The translations under genes and the position numbers were made by a program. The notes under the pieces were generated by a model, which worked only from the letters and a program-made list of their open reading frames with translations, made no database searches and had not been told where the DNA came from. This document shows, in pieces, positions 1 to 8,472 of a stretch of DNA of 64,000 bases. The stretch is taken from contig NZ_CP009747.1 in the NCBI RefSeq assembly GCF_000800255.1, positions 682,001-746,000 of the forward strand, in the 5' to 3' direction. Positions within the stretch are counted from its first letter, which is position 1, and each line of letters opens with the position of its first letter. The stretch is from Pseudomonas parafulva (GTDB lineage Bacteria; Pseudomonadota; Gammaproteobacteria; Pseudomonadales; Pseudomonadaceae).

Positions 1-214
1 CTTTCCTGCGCCACGGTTCGGCGACGAACAATCCCGTCAACCACTGACCCCCGGCAACCGGCGTCAGGCTCAGCGCGCCGATCAGGCCGTCAGCCCGTGC
101 TACCCATGACTCACCGTCACCACTGGCGCGCATGCGCGAGCCCTGCTGGCGATAGAAATGATCGAGCAAGCGGCGCTGTGAGTGGCATAGCCGTTGATAG
201 TCAGGCGGAGTCAT
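1..214 (-). CDS. GNAT-family N-acetyltransferase, N-terminal part (cut by window edge)
   Basis: The reverse strand is open from the ATG at 214 to the window edge, about 71 codons, beginning MTPPDYQRLCHSQRRLLDHF. The stretch reading LIGALSLTPVAGGQWLTGLF followed by VAEPWRR looks like the central beta strands and the start of the acyl-CoA-binding region of GNAT enzymes, which transfer an acetyl group from acetyl-CoA to an amine. The substrate cannot be told. The C-terminal half, including the rest of the CoA site, is outside the window. The family call rests on this short pattern only. Confidence 0.6.
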   Translation of the reverse strand, partial: MTPPDYQRLCHSQRRLLDHFYRQQGSRMRASGDGESWVARADGLIGALSLTPVAGGQWLTGLFVAEPWRRK

Positions 215-428
215 GGGCAGCTTTGTCGCAGATTGTTGCATTTGGAGCAAGGGTGAAACTCCGACTGCCGGGTTCACGTATTGCGTGGCGGGCGTAAAAT
301 TCCAGCTATCCCTTTCGCATTGTCCGAAGCGGGATTCGTGCTTCGTGTCACCGCTTCGGTGACAACTTCTCCACGCCAGTGACGGCACAAGAAGTCGATC
401 TAGCCGATTGTCTTCAAGGTCTTGAATC

Positions 429-683
429 ATGAAACCATTATTGATCCTCGCATTGGTCGGGATGTCTTCGTTCGCCCTGGCGGATGAGGTCAAGACGGCC
501 CAGGCCCAACCCCCGGTGCAATACGACTACTCGACCAACCTCGATATCAAGCGGGTCATCCATCTGTCGACCCTGCCCAATGTCTGCGAGGTGGTACCCG
601 CGACCATGATCTACGAAGATCACCAGGGGCAGGTGCACACCCTTCAATACCGCGCCATGGGCGAGGGTTGCCAGCAGGGCTAG
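429..683 (+). CDS. DUF2790-type small secreted protein
   Basis: An 84-residue protein with a clear Sec signal peptide (MKPLLILALVGMSSFALA, cleavage likely before Asp19). The mature part has two cysteines (in NVCEVVP and GEGCQQG) that could form a disulfide, and the motif VQYDYSTNLDIKRVI seen in the Pseudomonas DUF2790 family. The function of that family is not known; members are small periplasmic proteins often found in several copies per genome. It stands alone on the plus strand, with its stop a few bases from the stop of the convergent MocR gene. Confidence 0.75.
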   Translation: MKPLLILALVGMSSFALADEVKTAQAQPPVQYDYSTNLDIKRVIHLSTLPNVCEVVPATMIYEDHQGQVHTLQYRAMGEGCQQG

Positions 684-688
684 GTGCG

Positions 689-2056
689 TCAGTCACTGCC
701 GTCGTCCAGCACTGCGCGCACGATCTCCAGCCCCTGTGTGAGCTGCGCGCGGCTGACGGCCGCCGACAGGCTGATGCGCACGGCTTTCACTGCCTCGCCG
801 CCCACCGCGAACACGCTGGCTGGCACCACTTCCACGCCCCGTTGCCGACACGCCGCCGCCAAGGTTTCGGCGCAGGCGGGTGTGCGCACCCAGATATGCG
901 GGGACGGCGCCTCGCGGGTGAGCAAGGCCTCGCCCAACCACCGTCGGGCCAGACGCCAGCGTTGCTCGACTTCCTCGCGCTGCTGGGCCAACCGGCGTGC
1001 TGCCGTCCCCTCGCCGATCCACTGGCAGGCGATCTGCAGATTCAGCGGTGATACCGACCAGTGGGTGGCGCGGGTGTGAGGGTCGATGCGCTCGAGCAGG
1101 TCCGGCGACGCCGCGATCCAGCCCACCCGCAGCCCGGCGGCCACGGTTTTCGACAGGCTGCTGACCAGCACGCCACGGCCATCGAGCAGTGGATACAACG
1201 GTGGCCGTTCGCTGAACGCACCGTAGACATCGTCCTCGATCACCCACAGCTCATTGCGTCGGACCACGTCGGCGATGGCCTGGCGACGGGCTTCGTCCAT
1301 GCACGCTCCGGTGGGGTTGTGCAGCGTCGGCGTGGTCACCAGTACCCGCGCGCCGCTGGCCCTCGCCACCCGCTCCAGGGCCTCGGGGCGCAAGCCTTGA
1401 CCGTCCAGTGCAACGCCCTGCACGGGAAGGCGCAGCTGTCGACAGGCGGCCTTGATGCCGGGCGCGCTCAGCGCTTCGACCATCACCGGCTCGCCGGGCT
1501 GGCACAGCGACTGCAACACGCAGGTCAGTGCCTGTTGCGCGCCGCCGCACAGCAGCAGGTCGTCGGCATCCACGGTGATGCCGCGCAGGCTGAGCCAATG
1601 GGCGCCCTGCAGGCGGCCCAGCAGCAGTCGATCATGGTCCAGGTAGTGATCCAGCAGGTTGAAGTCGCCTGCCTGCAGCAACGATTGCAGACTCTGTTGC
1701 AGATCCTGTGGGGCCAGGTCGGCCACCGGCACGTTGGTCGACAGGTCGATCAGGGTCGGATGGCGGTCATGCTGCTTGAGGCGAAACAGCGTCGCTTCCT
1801 TGCTCCCCGCCAGCACATAGGTGCCGCGCCCGACTTCGCCGGCCACCAGGTGGCGGGCGGCCGCTTCGCGATAGGCTTGCTGCGTGGTGCTCGGATTGAG
1901 CCCCAGCTTCCACGCCAGGCGCCGCTGCGGGGGAAGGCGTTCGCCGACTGTCAGTTCACCGCGCTCGATGGCCATGGCGATGGCCTCGACCAGCGCCAGG
2001 TAGCGGGGTTGGTCATCATCGACCAGGTGAGGTGTCCACACGAAATTGCGGCCCAT
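689..2056 (-). CDS. MocR-type (GntR/aminotransferase) transcriptional regulator
   Basis: A two-domain regulator. An N-terminal GntR winged helix (about residues 15-80, with GERLPPQRRLAWKLGLNPST) is joined to a fold-type I aminotransferase domain (about 100-455). The PLP-site motifs are present: NPTG near residue 254, EDDVYG near 281, and SSLSK with the Schiff-base lysine near 310, counted from the upstream ATG. MocR proteins bind PLP or its adducts and usually control a neighbouring divergent gene, here the threonine-dehydratase-like gene at 2131. Two in-frame ATGs exist (2077 and 2056), neither with a good ribosome site. I chose 2056 because the repeated promoter element at 2052-2082 covers the upstream one. 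Confidence 0.85.
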   Translation of the reverse strand: MGRNFVWTPHLVDDDQPRYLALVEAIAMAIERGELTVGERLPPQRRLAWKLGLNPSTTQQAYREAAARHLVAGEVGRGTYVLAGSKEATLFRLKQHDRHPTLIDLSTNVPVADLAPQDLQQSLQSLLQAGDFNLLDHYLDHDRLLLGRLQGAHWLSLRGITVDADDLLLCGGAQQALTCVLQSLCQPGEPVMVEALSAPGIKAACRQLRLPVQGVALDGQGLRPEALERVARASGARVLVTTPTLHNPTGACMDEARRQAIADVVRRNELWVIEDDVYGAFSERPPLYPLLDGRGVLVSSLSKTVAAGLRVGWIAASPDLLERIDPHTRATHWSVSPLNLQIACQWIGEGTAARRLAQQREEVEQRWRLARRWLGEALLTREAPSPHIWVRTPACAETLAAACRQRGVEVVPASVFAVGGEAVKAVRISLSAAVSRAQLTQGLEIVRAVLDDGSD

Positions 2057-2082
2057 GCAATATAAGGTTTGACCCATACAAT
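2052..2082. promoter_or_regulatory. Direct-repeat operator candidate for the MocR regulator
   Basis: Two near-identical decamers, CCCATGCAAT (2052-2061) and CCCATACAAT (2073-2082), lie 21 bp apart start to start, about two helical turns, in the divergent gap between the MocR gene and the dehydratase. The sequence TATAAG between them could be a -10 element. MocR regulators are known to bind direct repeats at divergent promoters; that this pair is such a site is inference. Confidence 0.5.
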
Positions 2083-2130
2083 GCCGGGCACTCAGGATCG
2101 AGGCAACTGCAACCGAGAAGGATGACCGCC

Positions 2131-3084
2131 ATGTTCGATCTCACCGCCCTGCGCGAAGCCGCCGATTTCGTTCATCAGCATGTGCCGCCGACGCCTCAGT
2201 TGGCCTGGCCGCTGCTGGCCGAGCGGACTGGATGCCAGGTATGGGTCAAGCACGAAAACCATGCCCCTACCGGCGCCTTCAAGGTGCGCGGCGGACTGGT
2301 CTACGTGCGTTCACTGCTCGACAGCGGCGAGGTGCCCGCTGGCCTGGTGACCGCGACCCGCGGCAATCACGGGCAAAGCATGGCGCTGGCGGCGCGGCAA
2401 GCGGGCCTGCCGCTGGTGATCGTGGTGCCTGAAGGCAATTCGCTGGAAAAGAACGCGGCCATGCGCGCGCTGGGGGCGGAACTGATCGAGCATGGCGTCG
2501 ATTTCGACGTGGCCCGCGAGCACGCGGCACAACTGGCCCAGGCCCGTGGCTACCTGATGGTGCCGTCGTTCCATGCGCAACTGGTACGCGGCGTGGCGAC
2601 TTACGCCTTGGAGCTGTTCGAGGCGGTGACCGGTCTTGACACCGTCTACGTGCCGATCGGCATGGGCTCGGGCATCTGTGGGTTGATCCAGGCGCGGAAC
2701 CTGCTGGGGCTGCGCACCGAGATCGTCGGCGTGGTCTCCAGCGCGGCGGATGCCTATGCGCGCAGCTTCGAATCGGGGCGTATCGTCACCACCGCCAGCG
2801 CGAACACCTTCGCCGACGGCATGGCCTGCCGCGTGCCCAACCCCGAGGCCTTCGCCCTGGTGCGAGAGCACGCGGCGCGGATCGTGCGGGTGAGCGACGA
2901 TGAGATCGCCCAGGCCATGCGTCTGTACCACGAAACCACCCACAACACCGCCGAAGGTGCCGGTGCTGCGGCGTTGGCGGCGCTGCTGCAGGAGCGCGAA
3001 CGTCAGGTCGGCAGGCGTGTGGCAGTGGTATTGAGCGGCGCGAACGTGGACCGTGCGCGCTACGCGCAGGTCCTGGCAGGCTGA
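2131..3084 (+). CDS. Threonine dehydratase-like PLP enzyme (fold type II)
   Basis: A 317-residue beta-family PLP enzyme. The PLP lysine is Lys51 in PTGAFKVRGG; the asparagine loop TRGNHGQS and the glycine-rich phosphate loop (PIGMGSGICGL) follow in the usual order. It lacks the C-terminal ACT/regulatory domain of biosynthetic IlvA, so it is of the short, catabolic threonine/serine dehydratase type, which deaminates hydroxy amino acids to 2-oxo acids and ammonia. Related folds such as diaminopropionate lyase or hydroxyaspartate dehydratase cannot be excluded. The ATG at 2131 was chosen over 2122 because the AGAAGGA element ends at 2121. It is likely controlled by the divergent MocR regulator. 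Confidence 0.82.
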   Translation: MFDLTALREAADFVHQHVPPTPQLAWPLLAERTGCQVWVKHENHAPTGAFKVRGGLVYVRSLLDSGEVPAGLVTATRGNHGQSMALAARQAGLPLVIVVPEGNSLEKNAAMRALGAELIEHGVDFDVAREHAAQLAQARGYLMVPSFHAQLVRGVATYALELFEAVTGLDTVYVPIGMGSGICGLIQARNLLGLRTEIVGVVSSAADAYARSFESGRIVTTASANTFADGMACRVPNPEAFALVREHAARIVRVSDDEIAQAMRLYHETTHNTAEGAGAAALAALLQERERQVGRRVAVVLSGANVDRARYAQVLAG

Positions 3085-3088
3085 GCCC

Positions 3089-3559
3089 TCAGCTGGCGAC
3101 GAAGTTCGGCGGCGACACCAGTTCGACGGTCTGCTGCTTGCGCGGGGCGAGAATCTCGGCCTCGCCGGAGACCACCAGTTCGTCGTTCTGGTTGTAGACG
3201 TTGGTGGCGATGCGCACTTTGAACTTGGGCAGCTTCTCGAGAATTTCCAGGCGCACGGTCAGGGTGTCGCCGATCTTCACCGGCTTCTGGAAGCTCATTT
3301 GCTGACCCAGGTAGATGGTGCCCGGCCCTGGCAGGGTGCAGGCCACCGCAGCACTGATCAGTGCGCCGCTGAACATGCCGTGGGCGATACGCTCGCGGAA
3401 CATGCTCTTGGCGGCGAACTCGGCATCCAGGTGCACCGGGTTGTGATCGCCGGACATCGCAGCGAACAGCTGGATGTCGCGTTCTTCCACCGCTTTTTCG
3501 TAACTGGCCGTCTGGCCGACTTCGAGGGCTTCGTAGGGCGTGTTGCTGACCTGGGTCAT
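3089..3559 (-). CDS. phaJ4: (R)-specific enoyl-CoA hydratase, MaoC family
   Basis: A 156-residue single-domain hot-dog protein. The hydratase-2 motif MSGDHNPVHLDAEFA carries the catalytic Asp/His pair. It hydrates trans-2-enoyl-CoA to (R)-3-hydroxyacyl-CoA, moving beta-oxidation intermediates toward medium-chain polyhydroxyalkanoate. The sequence is close to what I recall of Pseudomonas PhaJ4. The start at 3559 follows an AAGGAAG ribosome site; an ATG 12 codons upstream overlaps the hydrolase stop and lacks one. It is downstream of the hydrolase on the same strand and is very likely co-transcribed with it, divergent from fadD2. Confidence 0.9.
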   Translation of the reverse strand: MTQVSNTPYEALEVGQTASYEKAVEERDIQLFAAMSGDHNPVHLDAEFAAKSMFRERIAHGMFSGALISAAVACTLPGPGTIYLGQQMSFQKPVKIGDTLTVRLEILEKLPKFKVRIATNVYNQNDELVVSGEAEILAPRKQQTVELVSPPNFVAS

Positions 3560-3591
3560 CAGGGCTTCCTTGAGAGGGACGAGGCGGGTGT

Positions 3592-4536
3592 TCATTCGCT
3601 ACGGGCTGGACGGTTCAGGGCCAGGGCCTGTTCCAGCCAGGCGATGATGTCGCGGGTGACCTCGTCGCGATGGGTTTCATTGAGCACTTCGTGCCGGGCA
3701 TCGGGGTAGACGCGCAATTGTACATGGCGGTTACCGGTGGCGCGCAGCGCGTCGGCCAGATGGGTGAGACGTCCGCCGGCACTGACCGGATCACATTCGC
3801 CGCCGATCACCAGCAGCGGCAGGTCCGGGTCGATCTGCGCCAGGTGGCGGGGCTGGCTGATCTGCACCAGGCCTTGCAGCAGGTCGAGCCATAGCTGATT
3901 GCAGCAGCGAAAGCCGCACAGCGGGTCGTTGAGGTAGGCGTCCACCTCCTGCGCATCGCGGCTGAGCCAGTCGAAGGCGGTGCGGTTGGGCCTGAATGCC
4001 TTGTTGAAGGCGCCGAACGACAGCCAGTCGATCACGCCGCTGCGCCCGCGCGGCCCCTGGCGCCAGGTTTCCAGGCGGGCGATCAGCCGCGCCGCACGGT
4101 ACAGCGCCGCCGGCCGGCTGTTCGAGCCGCTGAGCACGGTGCCTTGCAGGCTGGCGCTGTGGTGCAGCAAATAGGCCTGGGCGAGGTAGCTGCCCATGCT
4201 GTGGCCGAACAGAAACAGCGGCGTGCCGGGAAACTGCTGGCCGATGTACTGGCTGAGCAAGCCCAGGTCATCGAGCACCGTGCTCCAGCCATTGCGCTCG
4301 GCGAACAGGCCCCGATCGGCCGGTGCGGCGGTGCGGCCGTGACCGCGCAGGTCGGGTGCGAACAGGGCGAAACCGGCCTCGTTCAGCGCCTGGCCCAGTC
4401 GTCCATAGCGTCCGCCATGCTCGGCCATGCCGTGGACCAGCAGCACGACGGCCTTGACCGGGGTGAGCGGCAACCACTGGTGGACATACAGGCTGCACCG
4501 CTCGCCGGTGGGTAGCCAGAAGGCGTTGGGAGACAT
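3592..4536 (-). CDS. Alpha/beta hydrolase, monoacylglycerol-lipase-like
   Basis: A 314-residue alpha/beta hydrolase of the lysophospholipase/monoglyceride lipase class. It shows the oxyanion segment LLVHGMAEHGGRYG, the nucleophile elbow GHSMGS (serine), an acid in GGECDPVS and a late histidine in PDARHEVLNE. No signal peptide is seen, so it is cytoplasmic. Its place between phaJ4 and fadD2 suggests it frees fatty acids from glycerides for activation. The start at 4536 has an AAAGGA site; the open frame extends upstream without one. Confidence 0.85.
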   Translation of the reverse strand: MSPNAFWLPTGERCSLYVHQWLPLTPVKAVVLLVHGMAEHGGRYGRLGQALNEAGFALFAPDLRGHGRTAAPADRGLFAERNGWSTVLDDLGLLSQYIGQQFPGTPLFLFGHSMGSYLAQAYLLHHSASLQGTVLSGSNSRPAALYRAARLIARLETWRQGPRGRSGVIDWLSFGAFNKAFRPNRTAFDWLSRDAQEVDAYLNDPLCGFRCCNQLWLDLLQGLVQISQPRHLAQIDPDLPLLVIGGECDPVSAGGRLTHLADALRATGNRHVQLRVYPDARHEVLNETHRDEVTRDIIAWLEQALALNRPARSE

Positions 4537-4736
4537 GACCGATCCTTTGCGCACGGGCCTCAGATCAGTGTATGCACAATGACCAGAATTGCAGGGAGGG
4601 CACAAATAAGATTCACGATGTTAATGGCAGCCCTTCCTGTGTTTGTCCCCTCAGGCTTACCTGCTAACGTCGGCTGAACGCCTGTTTGCCAAGGGCAATC
4701 AGGGCATGGACGGTTCAGGCTGAGGAACAACAATAA

Positions 4737-6425
4737 ATGCAAGCCGACTTCTGGAACGACAAACGCCCGGTGGGCGTGCCCTCCACCCTCGACATGGGCG
4801 ACTATGCGTCGGTCGTCGAGGTTTTCGAGCGCGCCTGTAAGCGCTTCGCCGAGCGCCCGGCGTTCAGCAACCTGGGCGTCACCCTGACCTATGCCGACCT
4901 GGATCGCCACTCGGCCGCCTTCGCCGCCTGGTTGCAGCACCATACCGACCTGGCGCCCGGCGAGCGCATCGCCGTGCAGATGCCCAATGTGCTGCAGTAC
5001 CCGATCGCCGTGTTCGGCGCCATGCGCGCCGGGCTCATCGTGGTCAATACCAACCCGCTGTACACCGAACGCGAGATGCGTCACCAGTTCAAGGACTCCG
5101 GCGCCCGCGCGCTGGTGTACTTGAACATGTTTGGCCAGCGCGTGCAGAACGTGCTGCCGGACACCGGCATCGAGTACCTGATCGAGGCGAAGATGGGCGA
5201 CCTGCTGCCTGCCGCCAAGGGCTGGCTGATCAACACCGTCGTCGACAAATTGAAGAAGATGGTGCCGACCTATCGTCTGCCCCAGGCGCTGTCGTTCAAG
5301 CAGGTGCTGCGCCAGGGCCGTGACCTTCGCCGCACCCCGGTACCACGCACGCTCGATGACGTCGCCGTGCTGCAGTACACCGGCGGCACCACAGGCCTGG
5401 CCAAAGGCGCGATGCTGACCCACCGCAACCTAGTGGCCAACATGCAGCAGGTGCTGGCCTGCTTTTCCCAGCATGGCCCCGACGGCCAGCCGCTGATCAA
5501 GGAAGGGCAGGAGGTGATGATCGCGCCGCTGCCGCTTTATCACATCTATGCCTTCACCGCGAACTGCATGTGCATGACCGCCACCGGCAACCACAACGTG
5601 CTGATCACCAATCCCCGCGACATCCCTGGTTTCATCAAAGAGTTGGGCAAGTGGCGTTTCTCGGCGTTGCTGGGGCTCAACACGTTGTTCGTCGCGCTGA
5701 TGGACCACCCAGGCTTCGCGTCGCTGGACTTCTCGTCGCTGAAGGTCACCAATTCGGGGGGCACGGCACTGGTCAAGGCCACGGCCGAGCGCTGGGAAAC
5801 GCTCACGGGCTGTCGCATCGTCGAAGGGTACGGCCTCACCGAAACCTCGCCGGTGGCCAGCACCAATCCCTACGGCACGTTGGCGCGATTGGGTACGGTG
5901 GGTATTCCGGTGGTGGGCACGGCGTTCAAGGTCATCGATGACCAGGGTCAGGAGCTGCCGCTGGGCGAGCGCGGCGAGCTGTGCATCCAGGGGCCGCAGG
6001 TGATGAAGGGCTACTGGCAACAACCGGAGGCCACGGCCGAGGCGCTGGATGCCGAGGGTTGGTTCAAGACCGGTGACATCGCGGTGATCGATGCCGAAGG
6101 CTTCACCCGTATCGTCGACCGCAAGAAGGACATGATCATCGTCTCGGGCTTCAACGTGTACCCCAATGAAATCGAAGATGTGCTCATGGGCCACCCGCAG
6201 GTGGCCAGTTGTGCGGTGATCGGCGTGCCGGACGAGCGCTCCGGCGAGGCGGTGAAGTTGTTCGTGGTGCCGCGGGCGGGCGGGGTCAGCGTCGAGGAAC
6301 TGAAAACCTTCTGCAAGGCCAACCTCACCGGCTACAAAGTCCCCAAGCACATCGTGCTACGCGACTCGCTGCCCATGACCCCGGTGGGCAAGATCCTGCG
6401 CCGCGAATTGCGCGACATCGCCTGA
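4737..6425 (+). CDS. fadD2: Long-chain fatty-acid-CoA ligase FadD2
   Basis: A 562-residue adenylate-forming enzyme that makes acyl-CoA from fatty acid, ATP and CoA at the inner face of the membrane. It has the P-loop-like YTGGTTGLAKGAMLTHRN, the linker YGLTETSPV, the fatty-acid signature region GWFKTGDIAVID and the C-terminal lysine in MTPVGKILRREL. The gene lies 5' of a close paralogue (6709-8406) on the same strand, the tandem fadD2-fadD1 arrangement found in pseudomonads. It is divergent from the hydrolase-phaJ operon. About 280 bp separate it from the second ligase, enough for a separate promoter. Confidence 0.93.
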   Translation: MQADFWNDKRPVGVPSTLDMGDYASVVEVFERACKRFAERPAFSNLGVTLTYADLDRHSAAFAAWLQHHTDLAPGERIAVQMPNVLQYPIAVFGAMRAGLIVVNTNPLYTEREMRHQFKDSGARALVYLNMFGQRVQNVLPDTGIEYLIEAKMGDLLPAAKGWLINTVVDKLKKMVPTYRLPQALSFKQVLRQGRDLRRTPVPRTLDDVAVLQYTGGTTGLAKGAMLTHRNLVANMQQVLACFSQHGPDGQPLIKEGQEVMIAPLPLYHIYAFTANCMCMTATGNHNVLITNPRDIPGFIKELGKWRFSALLGLNTLFVALMDHPGFASLDFSSLKVTNSGGTALVKATAERWETLTGCRIVEGYGLTETSPVASTNPYGTLARLGTVGIPVVGTAFKVIDDQGQELPLGERGELCIQGPQVMKGYWQQPEATAEALDAEGWFKTGDIAVIDAEGFTRIVDRKKDMIIVSGFNVYPNEIEDVLMGHPQVASCAVIGVPDERSGEAVKLFVVPRAGGVSVEELKTFCKANLTGYKVPKHIVLRDSLPMTPVGKILRRELRDIA

Positions 6426-6520
6426 GGTGCCAATGGCAGCAGCGGGGGTGGGTCGCTGCTGCCATTGCGCAGTCGGAGAGGTTCAGTGCTTGTTCGCCGC
6501 AGGAGGGCGAAATTCAAAAT

Positions 6521-6546
6521 GTGACCACAATCTAAGTTAAGGTCAC
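6521..6546. promoter_or_regulatory. Inverted repeat GTGACC-N14-GGTCAC upstream of fadD1
   Basis: A hexamer and its exact reverse complement are spaced by 14 bases in the 283-bp gap between the two ligase genes, and a further GTGAC follows at 6551. It may be an operator for independent control of the second ligase. It does not match the PsrA half-sites I know, so no regulator is assigned. Confidence 0.3.
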
Positions 6547-6708
6547 TTTTGTGACTGTGCGGGCCGCCACGGCCCTAGGCGGCCCCCGGCAAAGCTGCTA
6601 CTCTCGGCGCGCTTCGGATGATGCGGTTTGCACTGAGCCCTCATCCCATATCAATAATAAGCGCATCGACGCGTAGAGCATTCGCTGTTGCTAAAGGAGT
6701 GGGCTTCC

Positions 6709-8406
6709 ATGATCGAACATTTTTGGAAGGATAAGTACCCAGCCGGAATTACGGCGGAAATCAATCCTGACGAATTTCCCAACATTCAGGCCGTATTGAA
6801 GCAATCCTGCCAGCGCTTTGCCGACAAGCCGGCGTTCAGCAACCTCGGCAAGACCCTCACCTACGGTGAGCTGTACACCCTGTCCGGCGCCTTCGCCGCA
6901 TGGCTGCAGCAGCACACCGATCTCAAGCCCGGCGATCGTATCGCCGTGCAACTGCCCAACGTCCTGCAATACCCCGTCGCGGTATTCGGCGCCATGCGCG
7001 CCGGTCTGGTCGTGGTCAACACCAACCCGCTGTACACCGCCCGCGAATTGGAACACCAGTTCACCGACTCCGGGGCCAAGGCGGTGGTGTGCCTGGCGAA
7101 CATGGCCCACCTGGTCGAGAAGGTGCTGCCCAAGACCCAGGTCAAGCACGTGATCGTCACCGAGGTGGCCGACTTGCTGCCGCCACTCAAGCGCGTGCTG
7201 ATCAACAGCGTCATCAAGTACGTCAAGAAGATGGTGCCGGCCTACCACCTGCCGCAGGCGGTGCGCTTCAACGAGGCCTTGGCCAAGGGCAAGGGCCAGC
7301 CGGTGACCGAAGCCAGCCCCGAGGCCAACGACGTGGCCGTGCTGCAATACACCGGCGGCACCACGGGCGTGGCCAAGGGGGCGATGCTGACCCACCGCAA
7401 CTTGGTCGCCAACATGCTGCAGTGCCGCGCCCTGATGGGCTCGAACCTGCAGGAAGGCTCGGAAATCATCATCACGCCGCTGCCGCTTTACCACATCTAC
7501 GCCTTCACCTTCCATTGCATGGCGATGATGCTGATCGGCAACCACAACGTGCTGATCAGCAACCCGCGTGACCTGCCCGCCATGGTCAAGGAACTGAGCA
7601 AATGGAAGTTCAGCGGCTTCGTCGGGCTCAACACTTTGTTCGTCGCGCTGTGCAACAACGACACCTTCCGCAGCCTGGATTTCTCTGCACTGAAGGTCAC
7701 CCTGTCCGGCGGCATGGCCCTGCAATTGAGCGTGGCCGAGCGCTGGAAGGCGGTCACCGGCTGCGCCATCTGCGAAGGCTACGGCATGACCGAGACCAGC
7801 CCGGTGGCGGCGGTCAACCCGTCGGAAGCCAACCAGGTGGGCACCATTGGCATTCCAGTGCCGTCCACCCTGTGCAAGGTCATCGACGACAACGGCCAGG
7901 AATTGCCGTTGGGCGAGATCGGCGAGTTGTGCATCAAGGGGCCGCAGGTGATGAAGGGCTACTGGCAGCGCGAAGACGCCACCGCCGAGATCCTCGACAG
8001 CGACGGCTGGCTGAAGACCGGTGACATCGCGGTGATCCAGCCGGATGGTTACATGCGCATCGTCGACCGCAAGAAGGACATGATCCTGGTCTCGGGCTTC
8101 AACGTGTACCCCAACGAGCTGGAAGACGTGCTGGTCACGCTGCCCGGCGTGTTGCAGTGCGCAGCCATCGGTGTACCGGACGAGAAGTCGGGCGAGGTGA
8201 TCAAGATGTTCATCGTCGCCAAGCCTGGCGTGACCCTCACCAAGGAGCAGGTGATGACCCACATGCGTGCCAACGTCACCGGCTACAAGGTGCCCAAGGC
8301 CATCGAGTTCCGCGATGCGTTGCCGACCACCAACGTCGGCAAGATCCTGCGCCGCGAACTGCGCGATGAAGAGCTGAAGAAGCTGGGCCTGAAAAAGACT
8401 GCCTGA
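6709..8406 (+). CDS. fadD1: Long-chain fatty-acid-CoA ligase FadD1
   Basis: A 565-residue paralogue of the preceding ligase with the same ordered motifs: YTGGTTGVAKGAMLTHRN, YGMTETSPV, GWLKTGDIAVIQ and the closing TTNVGKILRREL catalytic lysine. It activates medium- to long-chain fatty acids with ATP and CoA for beta-oxidation. The start at 6709 has an AAAGGAG site eight bases upstream. In Pseudomonas, FadD1 and FadD2 differ in chain-length preference and induction; that division is family knowledge, not visible here. A strong hairpin follows the stop. Confidence 0.93.
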   Translation: MIEHFWKDKYPAGITAEINPDEFPNIQAVLKQSCQRFADKPAFSNLGKTLTYGELYTLSGAFAAWLQQHTDLKPGDRIAVQLPNVLQYPVAVFGAMRAGLVVVNTNPLYTARELEHQFTDSGAKAVVCLANMAHLVEKVLPKTQVKHVIVTEVADLLPPLKRVLINSVIKYVKKMVPAYHLPQAVRFNEALAKGKGQPVTEASPEANDVAVLQYTGGTTGVAKGAMLTHRNLVANMLQCRALMGSNLQEGSEIIITPLPLYHIYAFTFHCMAMMLIGNHNVLISNPRDLPAMVKELSKWKFSGFVGLNTLFVALCNNDTFRSLDFSALKVTLSGGMALQLSVAERWKAVTGCAICEGYGMTETSPVAAVNPSEANQVGTIGIPVPSTLCKVIDDNGQELPLGEIGELCIKGPQVMKGYWQREDATAEILDSDGWLKTGDIAVIQPDGYMRIVDRKKDMILVSGFNVYPNELEDVLVTLPGVLQCAAIGVPDEKSGEVIKMFIVAKPGVTLTKEQVMTHMRANVTGYKVPKAIEFRDALPTTNVGKILRRELRDEELKKLGLKKTA

Positions 8407-8416
8407 GCCCTGGCAA

Positions 8417-8459
8417 CCCCTGCTGTAGACGCGGCGCAAGCCCGCGCCTACAGCAGGGG
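8417..8459. terminator. Hairpin between convergent genes (REP-like, bidirectional terminator)
   Basis: The 12-bp perfect arms CCCCTGCTGTAG (8417-8428) and its reverse complement (8448-8459) enclose an inner GC-rich pairing. The inner part resembles a degenerate P. putida REP element. It lies between the stops of fadD1 and the convergent oxidase, where it probably ends transcription from both sides. There is no strong T run. Confidence 0.6.
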
Positions 8460-8472
8460 CGGGGCTCGGAGA

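Noticed and set aside
4537..4736. PsrA/FadR-type operator at the fadD2 promoter
   Set aside because: I searched for the GAAAC/GTTTC half-sites by eye and found no convincing pair.
6691..8439. 582-codon minus-strand frame opposite fadD1
   Set aside because: A similar antisense frame occurs opposite the paralogous fadD2, as expected from shared codon bias; no motifs.
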